A stretch of 64,000 nucleotides of DNA from NCBI RefSeq assembly GCF_001278075.1, contig NZ_CP011340.1:620001-684000 (forward strand), given 5' to 3'. The position numbers and the translations under genes are program-made. Origin of the DNA: Streptomyces pristinaespiralis (GTDB lineage: Bacteria; Actinomycetota; Actinomycetes; Streptomycetales; Streptomycetaceae). Below are positions 39,048-47,765 of the stretch, in pieces. Each line of letters opens with the position of its first letter. Position 1 is the stretch's first letter. Below the pieces are notes generated by a model. It made no database searches. It was given only the letters and a program-made list of their open reading frames with translations, and was not told where the DNA came from.

Positions 39048-40208
39048 TCAGGTCGTGACCGTCGGAGCGGGCGGGGTCCAGCGGGCGGTGCGGGCGGCGG
39101 AGGTGACGCCGTAGTCCTTCTTGAGCTCCTCCGGGATGGCGTAGTGCATGACACGACCGCGTGTGAGCGAGCTGAGTTCGAGGAGCGTGGTGAAGTGACC
39201 CAGGCGGTCGAGGGCCCAGGCCCCGAGGGGTGAGCGGTCCTCGATCGATTCGAGGATGCCCAGCAGGGCGGGGGCGGCCTTGACCGCCGTGTCCCAGGGC
39301 GTGCGGGGGACCTGGAGCCAGTCGGCGCAGGTGTCGCCGATGAGGTAGCGGATCAATGCTCCGACGACGGGATCGAAGAGGGTGCCGGGGACGACCTCCT
39401 CGTAGAGGTCGATGAGCCGGCGGGTCAGGTGGGCCCCTTCTTCGCTGGGGCCCATGTACCGGGTCATGTACAGATCGGAGAACCGGCGGGCCTGCTGGAG
39501 ATCCGCCGGTGCGTGGTCCTGGTCGACGCCGAGCATCGCGCCGACGACACGCCATGCGTAGTAGTAGGACTCCGCCCCCTCCGTGCTCATGTGGATGCCC
39601 AGCCGGTGCAAGGCGTCGAGCACCTGGATGGAGAACATCATCTGGCCGCCGATCATGTCCTCCTGGCAGATCGGCGTGCCGAGGCTCTCGGTGTCCCAGC
39701 GGCCCTCGCGGCGCAGGTGGTGGCGGATCGAAGCGTGCAGCAGCCGCACCTTCTGCGCGGCGGGGATGAAGCGGCTGCCGGCCTCGAAGGCACCCGGTTG
39801 CATGAGATGGACGGTGAACTGCCCGGTCTCCGCCATGCGTTTGGAGGGGTACTTCAGCGAGTGCGTCGCCGACAGCAGCCTGGCGACATGGGGCAGGACG
39901 TAGCAGGCGGGCATCGCGGCGAAGGACAGGGCCGTGGAGATGTGGACGTTGTTGTCGATGAAGAACATCCTCGCCCTCTCCATCTCCTCCCAGTCCACCC
40001 ACGACGGCGGGGCGCCGGTCCGGTGGAGGTACTCGCGGGCGACCTCCGGCAGCCCGTCCGGCAGCGGTGCGCCGACGGTGGAGACGTAGCGCATGAGGGT
40101 GTTGAACGTGCCGACCTCGCCCCGTTCGAAGAGCGTGGCGACGGTGGCGTCGGCCAGTTCGTCGCCTGCCGTCCGCAGGGCGTCGAGGGACTGCTCGGTG
40201 TAGGTCAT
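39048..40208 (-). CDS. MpaB/latex-clearing-protein-type oxygenase
   Basis: A 386-residue protein of the DUF2236/MpaB family, which includes the haem b rubber oxygenase Lcp. Family-like stretches include YVLPHVARLLSATHSLKYPS and VRLLHASIRHHLRREGRWD, where the conserved Arg-His region lies, and PICQEDMIGGQMMFS. Lcp cleaves poly(cis-1,4-isoprene); MpaB acts on a farnesyl-type side chain. The ATG at 40208 follows GAAGGAG. It lies 53 bp after a polyprenyl synthase gene, so the substrate may be an isoprenoid made by that enzyme. No signal peptide is apparent. Confidence 0.8.
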   Translation of the reverse strand: MTYTEQSLDALRTAGDELADATVATLFERGEVGTFNTLMRYVSTVGAPLPDGLPEVAREYLHRTGAPPSWVDWEEMERARMFFIDNNVHISTALSFAAMPACYVLPHVARLLSATHSLKYPSKRMAETGQFTVHLMQPGAFEAGSRFIPAAQKVRLLHASIRHHLRREGRWDTESLGTPICQEDMIGGQMMFSIQVLDALHRLGIHMSTEGAESYYYAWRVVGAMLGVDQDHAPADLQQARRFSDLYMTRYMGPSEEGAHLTRRLIDLYEEVVPGTLFDPVVGALIRYLIGDTCADWLQVPRTPWDTAVKAAPALLGILESIEDRSPLGAWALDRLGHFTTLLELSSLTRGRVMHYAIPEELKKDYGVTSAARTARWTPPAPTVTT

Positions 40209-40261
40209 CACGGCTCCTTCGTGGGCCGGACGCGGCGGTGCGGGCCGGGGGTGGTGGATCG

Positions 40262-41314
40262 TCAGTGCAGGCGGACGGTGGCCGCCCGGGCCAGGTCGCT
40301 CAGGGCTCGAGCGGCGTCGGCCGGCAGTCGTATCCGGTCGAGGGCGTCGAGCGCGGCGCGTACGCGAGCGCCGATCATCTCCTCGATCCGGGCGGGGGCC
40401 CGGGTGCGGTGCATGATCTCCCGCACGCGGGCCAGGGACTCCGCGTCCGTGGTGCCGTTCCCCAACAGCCCTCCCAGCTCCGCGCGTTCCGTGGCGGTGG
40501 CTTCCTGCCAGGTCCACGCCAGCAGGGCGGTGGGCCGGTGCACGGCGATGTCGTCGGTGTTCGCCTTCCCCGTGCGGGCGGGGTCGCCGAACAGTCCGAG
40601 GAGGTCGTCGCGGAGCTGGAACGCCTCCCCCAGCGGCAGCCCGTAGTCGGAGAGCGCTTCCCGCAGCTCCTCACAGGCACCGCCCAGGGCGCCGCCGATG
40701 TGGAGAGGATGCTCGACGGTGTACTTGGCGGTCTTGTAGCGGATCACCTTCAGCGAGGCGGCCGTGTCCGGGTGGGCACCGGTACGCAGGATCTCCAGGC
40801 ACTCCCCCGCCACCAGTTCGCGGGCCAGGACCGCCCACAGGGGCCGCGCGCGGGACAGGTAGGCCGCGGGCAGACCGCAGGCGGTGAACAACTGCCCGGC
40901 CCATGACATCAGAAGGTCACCGACCAGCATCGCGAGCGACCTGGCCGCGGCTCCGGGGCGGGGACTCGCGACCACCGCGGCGCGCAGGGCGACGTGCGCG
41001 GTGGGCAGTCCGTGCCGCAGGGGGCTGTCGTCGATCAGGTCGTCGTGGACCACGGCCGCGGCGTGCACCAGTTCCATGGCCGCGGCGGCGCGCACCAGGG
41101 CGTCGCTGTCGGGCTGGCCGGCCGCACGCCAGCCCCAGTAGCAGAAGGCCGCCCGGAGCCGCTTGCCCCGGTTCGTGGCGATCCTCAACCGGTCGGCGAC
41201 CGGGGCGAGATCGCCGTCGACGGCCAGGAGGTGGTCGATCTCCTCCTCCACGAAATGGAGCAGGACGTCGTCCACCCGGGCCTTGAACGCCGCTCGCCCA
41301 GGGTGGTCAGGCAT
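40262..41314 (-). CDS. Polyprenyl synthase (trans-isoprenyl diphosphate synthase)
   Basis: A 350-residue trans-prenyltransferase. The first aspartate-rich motif is HDDLIDDS (DDxxD), and the second is in AFQLRDDLLGLFGD. NRGKRLRAAF and IRYKTAKYTVEHPL are further family motifs. It condenses isopentenyl diphosphate with an allylic diphosphate; chain length cannot be read reliably. The ATG at 41314 overlaps the upstream small gene (ATGCCTGA), giving coupling; a GTG at 41326 is possible. It is followed closely by the MpaB-type oxygenase. Confidence 0.9.
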   Translation of the reverse strand: MPDHPGRAAFKARVDDVLLHFVEEEIDHLLAVDGDLAPVADRLRIATNRGKRLRAAFCYWGWRAAGQPDSDALVRAAAAMELVHAAAVVHDDLIDDSPLRHGLPTAHVALRAAVVASPRPGAAARSLAMLVGDLLMSWAGQLFTACGLPAAYLSRARPLWAVLARELVAGECLEILRTGAHPDTAASLKVIRYKTAKYTVEHPLHIGGALGGACEELREALSDYGLPLGEAFQLRDDLLGLFGDPARTGKANTDDIAVHRPTALLAWTWQEATATERAELGGLLGNGTTDAESLARVREIMHRTRAPARIEEMIGARVRAALDALDRIRLPADAARALSDLARAATVRLH

Positions 41315-41585
41315 CGCCGCGGCCACGCACGGTGGTCACGTGCCGGGCCAGCAGTTCCATGTGCGGCGGCGAGGTGGGGGCGTAGCGGTCGAGGGCGAGG
41401 CGGCCGCGGGCCTTGATGTCCTGCCTCCCCTCGTCGGCCAGGTCGGCCATGTCGGCACGGCGGAGCAGTCCGCGTAATCCGCTCAGAGCGCCGCTCACCG
41501 TGCTGACGGCCAGGTCGGCGACGCCCGCGGCCAGCAGCACCACGTCGTTGGCCTCCTGGCCGCGCCCGTGTCCGGTCCCCTGCAT
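41307..41585 (-). CDS. Small helical protein heading the prenyl operon
   Basis: A 92-residue protein, MQGTGHGRGQEANDVVLLAA then an apolar segment (GVADLAVSTVSGALSGLRGLL) and a charged C-terminus. It may associate with the membrane or with the prenyl synthase. ATG at 41585 has GGGGAGGGG upstream. It overlaps the synthase gene by 8 bp. Family not recognised. Confidence 0.65.
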   Translation of the reverse strand: MQGTGHGRGQEANDVVLLAAGVADLAVSTVSGALSGLRGLLRRADMADLADEGRQDIKARGRLALDRYAPTSPPHMELLARHVTTVRGRGDA

Positions 41586-41863
41586 CGGGCCACCCCTCCC
41601 CCTCGGTCCGCCGGCCGTCCGGCCGCGCGGTGACCGTGCCCGACCGGGGCGGACGAGATGCGCCCCGGTGTCCTCATCGGAAGAGTGGCGAGTGCCGTTC
41701 GCCGCCGCGACGGGGATCACCGAACGGATGACACACCGAACTGCCGTGCACCGGCCGTCCTGACGTGCTCCGCCCGGCGGCGGACGGGGGTGACGGTCCG
41801 GGCGCGAGCCGCCTCGGGAGAGCGTTTGCCGAAGTCGCCCGTGCGCCTTCATGCAGGGCGGAT

Positions 41864-41891
41864 GCCGCGGGAGCGGAAGCGCTCCCGCGGC
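41864..41891 (-). terminator. Hairpin after the alpha-amylase gene
   Basis: A perfect 12-bp stem, GCCGCGGGAGCG (41864-41875) with CGCTCCCGCGGC (41880-41891), loop GAAG, 15 bp past the amylase stop. Confidence 0.8.
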
Positions 41892-41906
41892 GTGTACGGG
41901 GGCCGC

Positions 41907-44894
41907 CTACTTCAGGTAGGGGCCGGCCGTTCCGATCTTGCCGGTGCCGCCCAGGACGTAGACCCGCAGGTTGCCCTTTCCGGGCGCGGCGACGCTGAGC
42001 CTGCCGTCGGTGACGGTCCTGGTGTCGCCGGTAACCGCATCGGTGTAGGTGCCGTTGGGGATGCCGGTGTAGACGGCGCCGTCGGTGACGGTGACGAGTG
42101 CGAAGCTGTCCGTACCGCCGCTGGTGTAGCGCCGTTTGAACGCCATGCCACCGCTGATGCCCTCGGTGGAGTACTGGCCCATCTGCAGGGCGGGGATCGC
42201 CCTGCGGATCTCGTTCAGCCGCTGCACATGCTTGACGAGCGGCTTTTCCAGGGTGGTGGCGACGGCGCCGGTGGCGGAGTCGACCTTGGAGAAGCCGGAG
42301 GTCCTGACGTCGCCGGCGACGTGGTCGCCGTAGTAGGCGCGGCCGGTGGTGGCGAGCGGGCAGGACGGGCCGCAGTCGATCTTCTTGCCGGCCTGGAACT
42401 CGATCTCGGAGCCGTAGTAGAGGGTGGGGATGCCGCGGAAGGTCCACATCAGGGACATGTTCTCGGCCCAGGCGTCGGTGCCGCCGGCGTAGCGTTCATG
42501 GCCCTTGTTGGGGCCGTAGTCGTGGCTGTCGACGTAGACGACGTTGTAGGTGGCGTCGTTGTAGCTGTCGTCGGAGTCCTTGCCGTTGTGGAAGGCGTTG
42601 TGGGCGTCGCCGAAGTTCATGTGCATGCGCATGTCGATGACGTTCATCCCGGAGAACCTGCTGTGGTCCGGGGCGTGGTAGCTGTTGCCGTCCAGGAAGG
42701 CGTTGGTCGAGGTGGGCTGGCTCGCCGTGCCGGCCTGCTGCTCGTAGTCGTACATCTCGAGCGCCGCCTTGGCGTCGTCGAGCGCGTACTCCTTGCGCTC
42801 CTTCCACGTGTAGAACTGGGCGGAGTGGTTGACCGAGCCGCGGTTCCACTTGTCGTTGACGAAGGCGGCGACCTCGCCGAAGACGAAGAAGTTCTTCGCG
42901 GCCTCTGCGCCGTGCTGCCGGGTGACGCGTTCCTGGATGGCGGGCAGGAAGCGGCGGTTCCAGGTGGTGCGCGGGATGTGGACGGCCGTGTCGACGCGGA
43001 AGCCGTCGACACCCATGTCGATGTACTTGTTGTAGGCGCCGATCAGGTAGTTCTGGACCTGGGCGCTCTCGGTGTGGAGGTCCGCGAGGTCGTCGTGCAG
43101 CCAGCAGGAACGGGAGTCCTCGCCCTCCCAGTTGCCGATCCAGCAGTTGTGGTAGAGCGACTTGGGGAACATGCCGGAGGTGGGGCTGGGCCACTGGCAG
43201 TTGTAGAGGGTGAGGCCGGCGGGGGACGTTCCCTGCGGCTTGCCCCAGTTGAGGCAGGTGTTCCCGGACGGTTCGGCGGTGGACCACAGGTCGCCGTTGT
43301 AGTACGACTTGCCGCTCTTCGGGTCGACGGTCAGGCCGTCGTACTCGAAGCCGGGCTGCTTCTCGTCGTAGTACCAGCTCCATTGGGTGTCGCGCACCCC
43401 GTAGACGGTGGGCACGAACAGGCCCTTGGCGCCCCAGCGGGAGGAGTGGTTGTACACGACGTCCTGGTAGATCTTCATGCCCTTGGCGTGGGCCGCGTTG
43501 ATCAGGTCCTGGTAGGAGGCGCCGGCGGACTCCAGGCGGGGATCGACCTTGTAGAAGTCCCAGCCGTGGTAGCCGTGGTAGTCGTAGTCGGACCGGTTGA
43601 GGACCACCGGTGTGATCCAGACGGCGGAGAAGCCGAGGCCCTTGATGTAGTCCAGCTTGTTGACGAGACCCTTGAAGTCGCCACGGAACATGGGGTCGTT
43701 GTTCGCGGCGTTGCCCGAGGTGGTGTGCTGGTTGCCGCCGCGGTTGTTCGTCGTGTCGCCGTCGTTGAAGCGGGCGGTCAGGACGAAGTAGATCGGGTCC
43801 TTGCGGGGGTCGGTGCCCAGGGGCTTGCCGGCGGCGGGCGTGCCGGGCCGGGTGCCGGTGGTCGCCGTCGCGGCGGCGGAGGCCGCCGACACGTTCCCGG
43901 CGGCGTCCACCGCCTTCACCGTGTAGGTGTAGGCGGTCCGCTCCGCCAGGCCGCCGTCGGAGAAGACGGTCGAGGCGACATCGCTCACGACGGTGCCGCC
44001 CGCGCCGCCGGTGCGGGTCACCTGGTACTTGGTGACGCCCCGGTCGTCGGTGGACGGCTCCCAGGTGAGGACGACGGACACGCCGTCCGCGCTCGCCGTC
44101 ACCCGGGTGGGCGCCGTCGGCGCCCGGGTGTCGGGCACCTCACCGGCGCACGGGTCGGTCGCGCCGGGGGTCACGGTGTTGTCGCGGACCGTGCTGGTGC
44201 CCGTGCCGATGGTGTAGTCGGCGCCGTTGTTGTTGTCCCAGACGCCGTTGCCGTTGTTGAAGGCGGCGTTCAGGGAAGTGGCCGGTCCGAGGTCGAGGGT
44301 CTGCTTCCACCAGCCGGCACAGGCGGCCTGCATGCCGATGCCCGGTACCGCGGTCCACGCCCCGCCCGCGGGCCGGTAGTGGATGTTCGCCGTCGACCAG
44401 GCCAGCGCGTGGGTCGAGAAGAACACCGTGGCGGCGTTGCCCGGTGCGGGCGTCGGGTCCGGGTCCTCACCGCCCGCGCAGGGGTCGGAGTGGGCGACGA
44501 CGCCGTCCTTGACCGTGATGCTGCCGGTGCCGAGGGCGTAGTTCTTGCCGCCGTTGTTGTCCCATGTGCCGGAGCCGTTGTTGAAGGTGGCCTTGAGGCC
44601 GGCCGCGGCGCCGAGGTCCACCGTCTTCTTCACCCAGTCCGCGCAGGCGGTCTCCATCGCCACGCCCGGGACGGTGGTCCACGATCCGCCGTCAGGGGCG
44701 TAGTGCAGGTTGTAGGCCGACCAGTTCTTGGTCTTCGTGTAGTAGAAGATCGTTGCCGTGCTCTCGGCCGCCGCCACCGGGGCGGTCGCGGGCTCCGCGG
44801 GACCGGGAACGGCCGCGGTCAGGCCCAGCAGGGCGCAGGCGGCGACGGCTGCCGCCAGAGGGCGTCGGAGCACCCGGGCAGGAGTGCGTTTCAT
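41907..44894 (-). CDS. Secreted alpha-amylase with two starch-binding modules, FnIII and GH13
   Basis: A 995-residue exported enzyme. Signal about 1-43; two CBM25/26-like modules (about 46-135 and 152-245, each with FNNGSGTWDNN or FNNGNGVWDNN); one fibronectin III domain (about 255-340); then a GH13 catalytic barrel and a C-terminal beta domain. Catalytic residues: nucleophile Asp in VDGFRVDTAVH, acid Glu in FVFGEVAAF, Asp in YVDSHDYG. It should cut alpha-1,4 links in raw starch. ATG at 44894 with GGAGAG upstream is preferred to one 12 bases earlier. Expected regulation is by a maltose/LacI-type repressor. Confidence 0.92.
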   Translation of the reverse strand: MKRTPARVLRRPLAAAVAACALLGLTAAVPGPAEPATAPVAAAESTATIFYYTKTKNWSAYNLHYAPDGGSWTTVPGVAMETACADWVKKTVDLGAAAGLKATFNNGSGTWDNNGGKNYALGTGSITVKDGVVAHSDPCAGGEDPDPTPAPGNAATVFFSTHALAWSTANIHYRPAGGAWTAVPGIGMQAACAGWWKQTLDLGPATSLNAAFNNGNGVWDNNNGADYTIGTGTSTVRDNTVTPGATDPCAGEVPDTRAPTAPTRVTASADGVSVVLTWEPSTDDRGVTKYQVTRTGGAGGTVVSDVASTVFSDGGLAERTAYTYTVKAVDAAGNVSAASAAATATTGTRPGTPAAGKPLGTDPRKDPIYFVLTARFNDGDTTNNRGGNQHTTSGNAANNDPMFRGDFKGLVNKLDYIKGLGFSAVWITPVVLNRSDYDYHGYHGWDFYKVDPRLESAGASYQDLINAAHAKGMKIYQDVVYNHSSRWGAKGLFVPTVYGVRDTQWSWYYDEKQPGFEYDGLTVDPKSGKSYYNGDLWSTAEPSGNTCLNWGKPQGTSPAGLTLYNCQWPSPTSGMFPKSLYHNCWIGNWEGEDSRSCWLHDDLADLHTESAQVQNYLIGAYNKYIDMGVDGFRVDTAVHIPRTTWNRRFLPAIQERVTRQHGAEAAKNFFVFGEVAAFVNDKWNRGSVNHSAQFYTWKERKEYALDDAKAALEMYDYEQQAGTASQPTSTNAFLDGNSYHAPDHSRFSGMNVIDMRMHMNFGDAHNAFHNGKDSDDSYNDATYNVVYVDSHDYGPNKGHERYAGGTDAWAENMSLMWTFRGIPTLYYGSEIEFQAGKKIDCGPSCPLATTGRAYYGDHVAGDVRTSGFSKVDSATGAVATTLEKPLVKHVQRLNEIRRAIPALQMGQYSTEGISGGMAFKRRYTSGGTDSFALVTVTDGAVYTGIPNGTYTDAVTGDTRTVTDGRLSVAAPGKGNLRVYVLGGTGKIGTAGPYLK

Positions 44895-45190
44895 GCGTCT
44901 CTCCATGGGAGGCCACGGCGTGGGTACGCCGTGGATGTCGACATCCGCAGATGCTCGGTGAGCACCTGTCCGAACCGGCCCACTGCTTCGACGCGCCGCC
45001 AAGCCGCAGGATCCGCACCCGGAAGTGCGGTCAGAAAGTTTCCGAAACTCCTTACAACGGCGGGAAGTTACCGGTGGAATGCCGTCACGTAAAGAGGCTG
45101 CGTCCAGGCCGGTGCCGCAGGCCCGGCAGCCGCCCCCGTGAGCGGTGACGCCGCTCCGCTGTCAGGACAGATCCGCCCGGGCACAGCGAT
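44895..45190. promoter_or_regulatory. Amylase upstream region with LacI-type palindrome
   Basis: The region between the amylase start and the lamin-tail gene terminator. AGTTTCCGAAACT (45037-45049) is a perfect odd-centred palindrome, preceded by an overlapping GAAAGTTTC. GAAA/TTTC palindromes of this kind are typical LacI-family operators. It lies about 145 bp upstream of the start codon. The local sequence is less GC-rich than its surroundings, as promoters here often are. Confidence 0.5.
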
Positions 45191-45227
45191 CGGCCGGCGC
45201 CTCGCGGGACTCACGAGGCGCCGGCCG
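45191..45227 (-). terminator. Hairpin after the lamin-tail-domain gene
   Basis: A 14-bp perfect stem (45191-45204 with 45214-45227) with a 9-base loop, 90 bp past the stop. Confidence 0.65.
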
Positions 45228-45316
45228 GGTCTGCGGTGGTGCACCGGGCGGCACGGTGCCCGGCGGACCGGACGGGCGAGGTGGGGACACCTCAGGCCGC
45301 CCGGCCGGGCCGCGCG

Positions 45317-45790
45317 TCAGCGGCGGTGGTTACGCCCCCAGGCCTCGGTGTCGACGGTGTGGCCGCGGTGGTCGAGCAGCGTCGCCTTGTCGGAGCGCTC
45401 GTCCCAGACCGAGTGGCGGCGGTCCTGGTAGAGGTCGGTGCGGGTGTCGCGCCCCATGCCGGTGTGGACACGGACCGTCGAGCGGCCGGCGAGACGGTAG
45501 TCGTCGAAGCGGTACCGGTTGCCGTCGCGGTCGCGCAGGGTCCAGCCGTCGAGGTCGACCGGACGGCGGCCGTTGTTGGTGATCTCGACCCACTCGGCGT
45601 TCAGCGCCCGGTTGGAGCGGTGGCCGCGGTCGCGGTCGCCGGTCTGCACGGCACTGATCTCGACCCGCGCGTCCTGGCGGTGCCGACGGTCGCCGTCGTG
45701 GGCGGAGGCCGGCAGTGCGACGGCCGAGACGACGGCACCGGCGGCGAGAACGGTCGCCGCGATGCGACGGGAGGTTGAAGCAGCAGACAT
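45317..45790 (-). CDS. Secreted lamin-tail-domain protein
   Basis: A 157-residue exported protein. The signal ends near VALPASAHDGD. The mature part is an LTD-like Ig fold: VEISAVQTGDRD, ALNAEWVEITNNGRRPVDL, GWTLRDRDGNRYRFDD and RSVWDERSDKATLLD-type strands (HSVWDERSDKATLLD in this protein). Bacterial LTD proteins are extracellular, often nuclease- or matrix-associated; alone it is of unknown function. ATG at 45790 follows GAGGAG. Very rich in Arg, Asp and His. Confidence 0.8.
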   Translation of the reverse strand: MSAASTSRRIAATVLAAGAVVSAVALPASAHDGDRRHRQDARVEISAVQTGDRDRGHRSNRALNAEWVEITNNGRRPVDLDGWTLRDRDGNRYRFDDYRLAGRSTVRVHTGMGRDTRTDLYQDRRHSVWDERSDKATLLDHRGHTVDTEAWGRNHRR

Positions 45791-46282
45791 AGGTGATGTC
45801 TCCTCGAAACTGTGCGCCACCCGCTGCACGAGCGGTGGTGGCGGTGCGGGTCACCGGGCCCGTGACGGGCCGGCGGACCAGACTCTGCGGCCGCGGCGTG
45901 CGGCGCCGACGCGGCGACCGACCGAGTTACCATTTACGGACATTTCCGTAACTGTCGACTGTAGGGGTCACACGAACAAGGCCGCCGTGGCCCTGACATC
46001 CACTGACGGATACATCGACCGCTCACGAGCAGCGGGAAGCCCTCGCTCGCGGCCGCACGCCGTCGGGCGCGCCACCCCGCGCACCACCCGATACATCGAC
46101 TCCCGTTCCGGTAACAGCAGTTCTGCACGTTTCTTCGCACGTTCGGCCAGTCGTCGCACATCTGCCCAGGCGTCGTGCATCCGGCCGCCAGCGCGCAGGG
46201 GGCGGTGCCCGGTCGTCGGACCTCGGGGAAGCGGGCCCGGTCGGCAGAGGTACGACCGGAACACTCGCGGTGCAGGACGACC
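45791..46282. other. Intergenic region with relatively AT-rich core
   Basis: About 490 bp. The segment near 45925-45960 is clearly less GC-rich (contains TTACCATTTACGG) and is probably the lamin-tail gene promoter. A 70-residue minus-strand frame (45968-46180) has protein-like composition but no ribosome site, so I do not call it. The part nearest 46283 may be decayed remains of the AraC gene. Confidence 0.4.
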
Positions 46283-46432
46283 GCCGCGCGGCTGCCGCGG
46301 GAGTCGGACCTCCCGCTGACGACGGTGGCGGCACGGACCGGCTACGGATCGGAGTTCGCCCTCGCCAAGGCGTCCAAGCGGGAGTTCGGGCTCGCGCCCG
46401 GCGGGTACCGGCGCCGGGCCCGCGCCGCGTGA
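46283..46432 (+). pseudogene. Remnant of AraC-family regulator (C-terminal HTH only)
   Basis: The last roughly 50 codons read ARLPRESDLPLTTVAARTG then YGSEFALAKASKREFGLAPG and YRRRARAA-stop, the second helix-turn-helix of AraC-type activators. No first HTH or sensor domain is found in any frame upstream, and no ribosome site or start belongs to it. It is therefore a decayed gene fragment. One helix position (KAS where KAF is usual) has also changed. Confidence 0.7.
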
Positions 46433-46494
46433 CAGCTGCCGCTTCCGCCCCGGCAGCCCTCGTACGATGCCTGCGGCCGTCGCGTGACGGTCAC

Positions 46495-46591
46495 AGGCAT
46501 CCGCCGGCCGCCGGTTCTCGGGTGACGCCGGGTCCCGCTTGGCCGGAGGCATCCGCCCGCCGCCGGCTCTCGGGTGACGCCGGGTCCCGCT
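46495..46591. repeat. Tandem direct repeat, 45 bp with period 52
   Basis: Copies at 46495-46539 and 46547-46591, both starting AGGCATCCGCC and ending GGGTCCCGCT, identical at 43 of 45 positions. The second copy ends in the stop codon of the serine hydrolase gene, and the pair sits beside the AraC remnant. A recent local duplication is the simplest explanation. Confidence 0.85.
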
Positions 46592-47765
46592 ACTCGCGGA
46601 GCAGTGCGCAGACGAAGTTCTCCTGGATGGCCCTGAGTTTCGCCAGCAGGACCGGCTTGTTCTGCTGGTTCACCTGAGTGTTGATCGAGAACGTGAGTGA
46701 GCGGCTGCCGTCCCCCGTGGCGGCGATCAACTGCGTGTAGCCGGGGAAGTTGCCCGTGTGTCCGTACACGACACCGCAGCGGGTCTTGTAGCGGAAGATC
46801 GCGAGGCCTGCCTCGTTGTCACCGGGGCCTGCCGGTTCGGAGGCGCCGTCGATCCAGCGGCGCTGCTCGCGGAGCGTGTTCTTCGAGATCAGCGCACCGC
46901 TCGCGTGACCGCGGACGAAGGACGTCATGTCCTCGGGCGTCGAGACGATGCCGCCGGAAGCCCAGACGCCGGAGGCGCTGAGCAGCTCGCTGACGTCCTC
47001 CGGCGGGTCGGGCGGGGTGACGTCGTAGCCGTGCAGGTAGGGCCGGGGCATGCGGTAGCCCTGCGGGAGGCTCGTGTTCCGCAGGTGCAGCGGGCGGTAC
47101 ACGAGCCTGTCCAGGAGTTCCTCGTAGCGGCTGCCCGTCGCCGCCTCCGCCATCAGGGCCACGGCGATGTTGCCGGAGTTGGAGTACCGGTAGCGCGAGC
47201 CGGGCGGGAACGCGAGCGGCTCGTCCGCGACGAAGTCGAGGAGCCGGCGGGAGTCGAAGCGGCGACGCGGGTCGGCGAGCAGCAGGTCCTGGAACTCCCG
47301 GTCGGCCGAGTAGTCGGGCAGCCCGCTGGTGTGGTCGAGCAACTGGCGGAGCGTCACCTCGTGCCAGGCGCGCGGCAGGTCGGGCAGCCGTCGGCCGATG
47401 GTGTCGTCGAGGCGCAGCTCCCCCCGGTCCACGAGTCGCAGCGCGACGGCTCCGCTGTAGGCCTTGGCCGTGCTGGCGATGCGCATGTGGTCCGTGGTCC
47501 TCGGAAGGCGGCCGGCGGCGACGTCGGCTACACCTGCGCGCACGACCTGCGTGTCGTGGCCGCGCTCGAGGACCGCGATCGCGCCGGGCGGCCCGCCTGG
47601 CGCGGAGATCAGCTCGCGCAACTGACGCCGGAGCGTGCTGTCGTGGCCGGCGTCGGGGTGCTCCCCCGCCTGGACGGGGGCGGTCGCGGTCCCGGCCAGA
47701 CAGGCAGCTGCCAGGAGGGCCACGACAGGCAGCCGGCGGCGGGCGGATCTGTTGTGCAGCGGCAT
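46590..47765 (-). CDS. Secreted serine hydrolase (class C beta-lactamase / D-Ala-D-Ala carboxypeptidase family)
   Basis: A 391-residue exported penicillin-binding-protein-like hydrolase. Signal residues about 1-33 (LLAAACLAG could also be a weak lipobox). Active-site motifs: nucleophile in RIASTAKAYSG (SxxK), Tyr in YRYSNSGN (YxN), and YGHTGNFPG in the KTG position. Family members act as D,D-peptidases or esterases, so beta-lactam resistance should not be assumed. ATG at 47765 follows GGGAG. Confidence 0.88.
   Translation of the reverse strand: MPLHNRSARRRLPVVALLAAACLAGTATAPVQAGEHPDAGHDSTLRRQLRELISAPGGPPGAIAVLERGHDTQVVRAGVADVAAGRLPRTTDHMRIASTAKAYSGAVALRLVDRGELRLDDTIGRRLPDLPRAWHEVTLRQLLDHTSGLPDYSADREFQDLLLADPRRRFDSRRLLDFVADEPLAFPPGSRYRYSNSGNIAVALMAEAATGSRYEELLDRLVYRPLHLRNTSLPQGYRMPRPYLHGYDVTPPDPPEDVSELLSASGVWASGGIVSTPEDMTSFVRGHASGALISKNTLREQRRWIDGASEPAGPGDNEAGLAIFRYKTRCGVVYGHTGNFPGYTQLIAATGDGSRSLTFSINTQVNQQNKPVLLAKLRAIQENFVCALLRE

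Noticed and set aside
41658..45092. 1144-codon plus-strand open frame
   Set aside because: It is antisense to the well-supported alpha-amylase gene; the Val/Gly/Asp-rich translation is the usual shadow of a GC-rich gene.
45968..46180. 70-residue minus-strand frame (contains RRLAERAKKRAELLLPERES)
   Set aside because: Protein-like patch, but no ribosome site and poor start context in a region holding gene debris.
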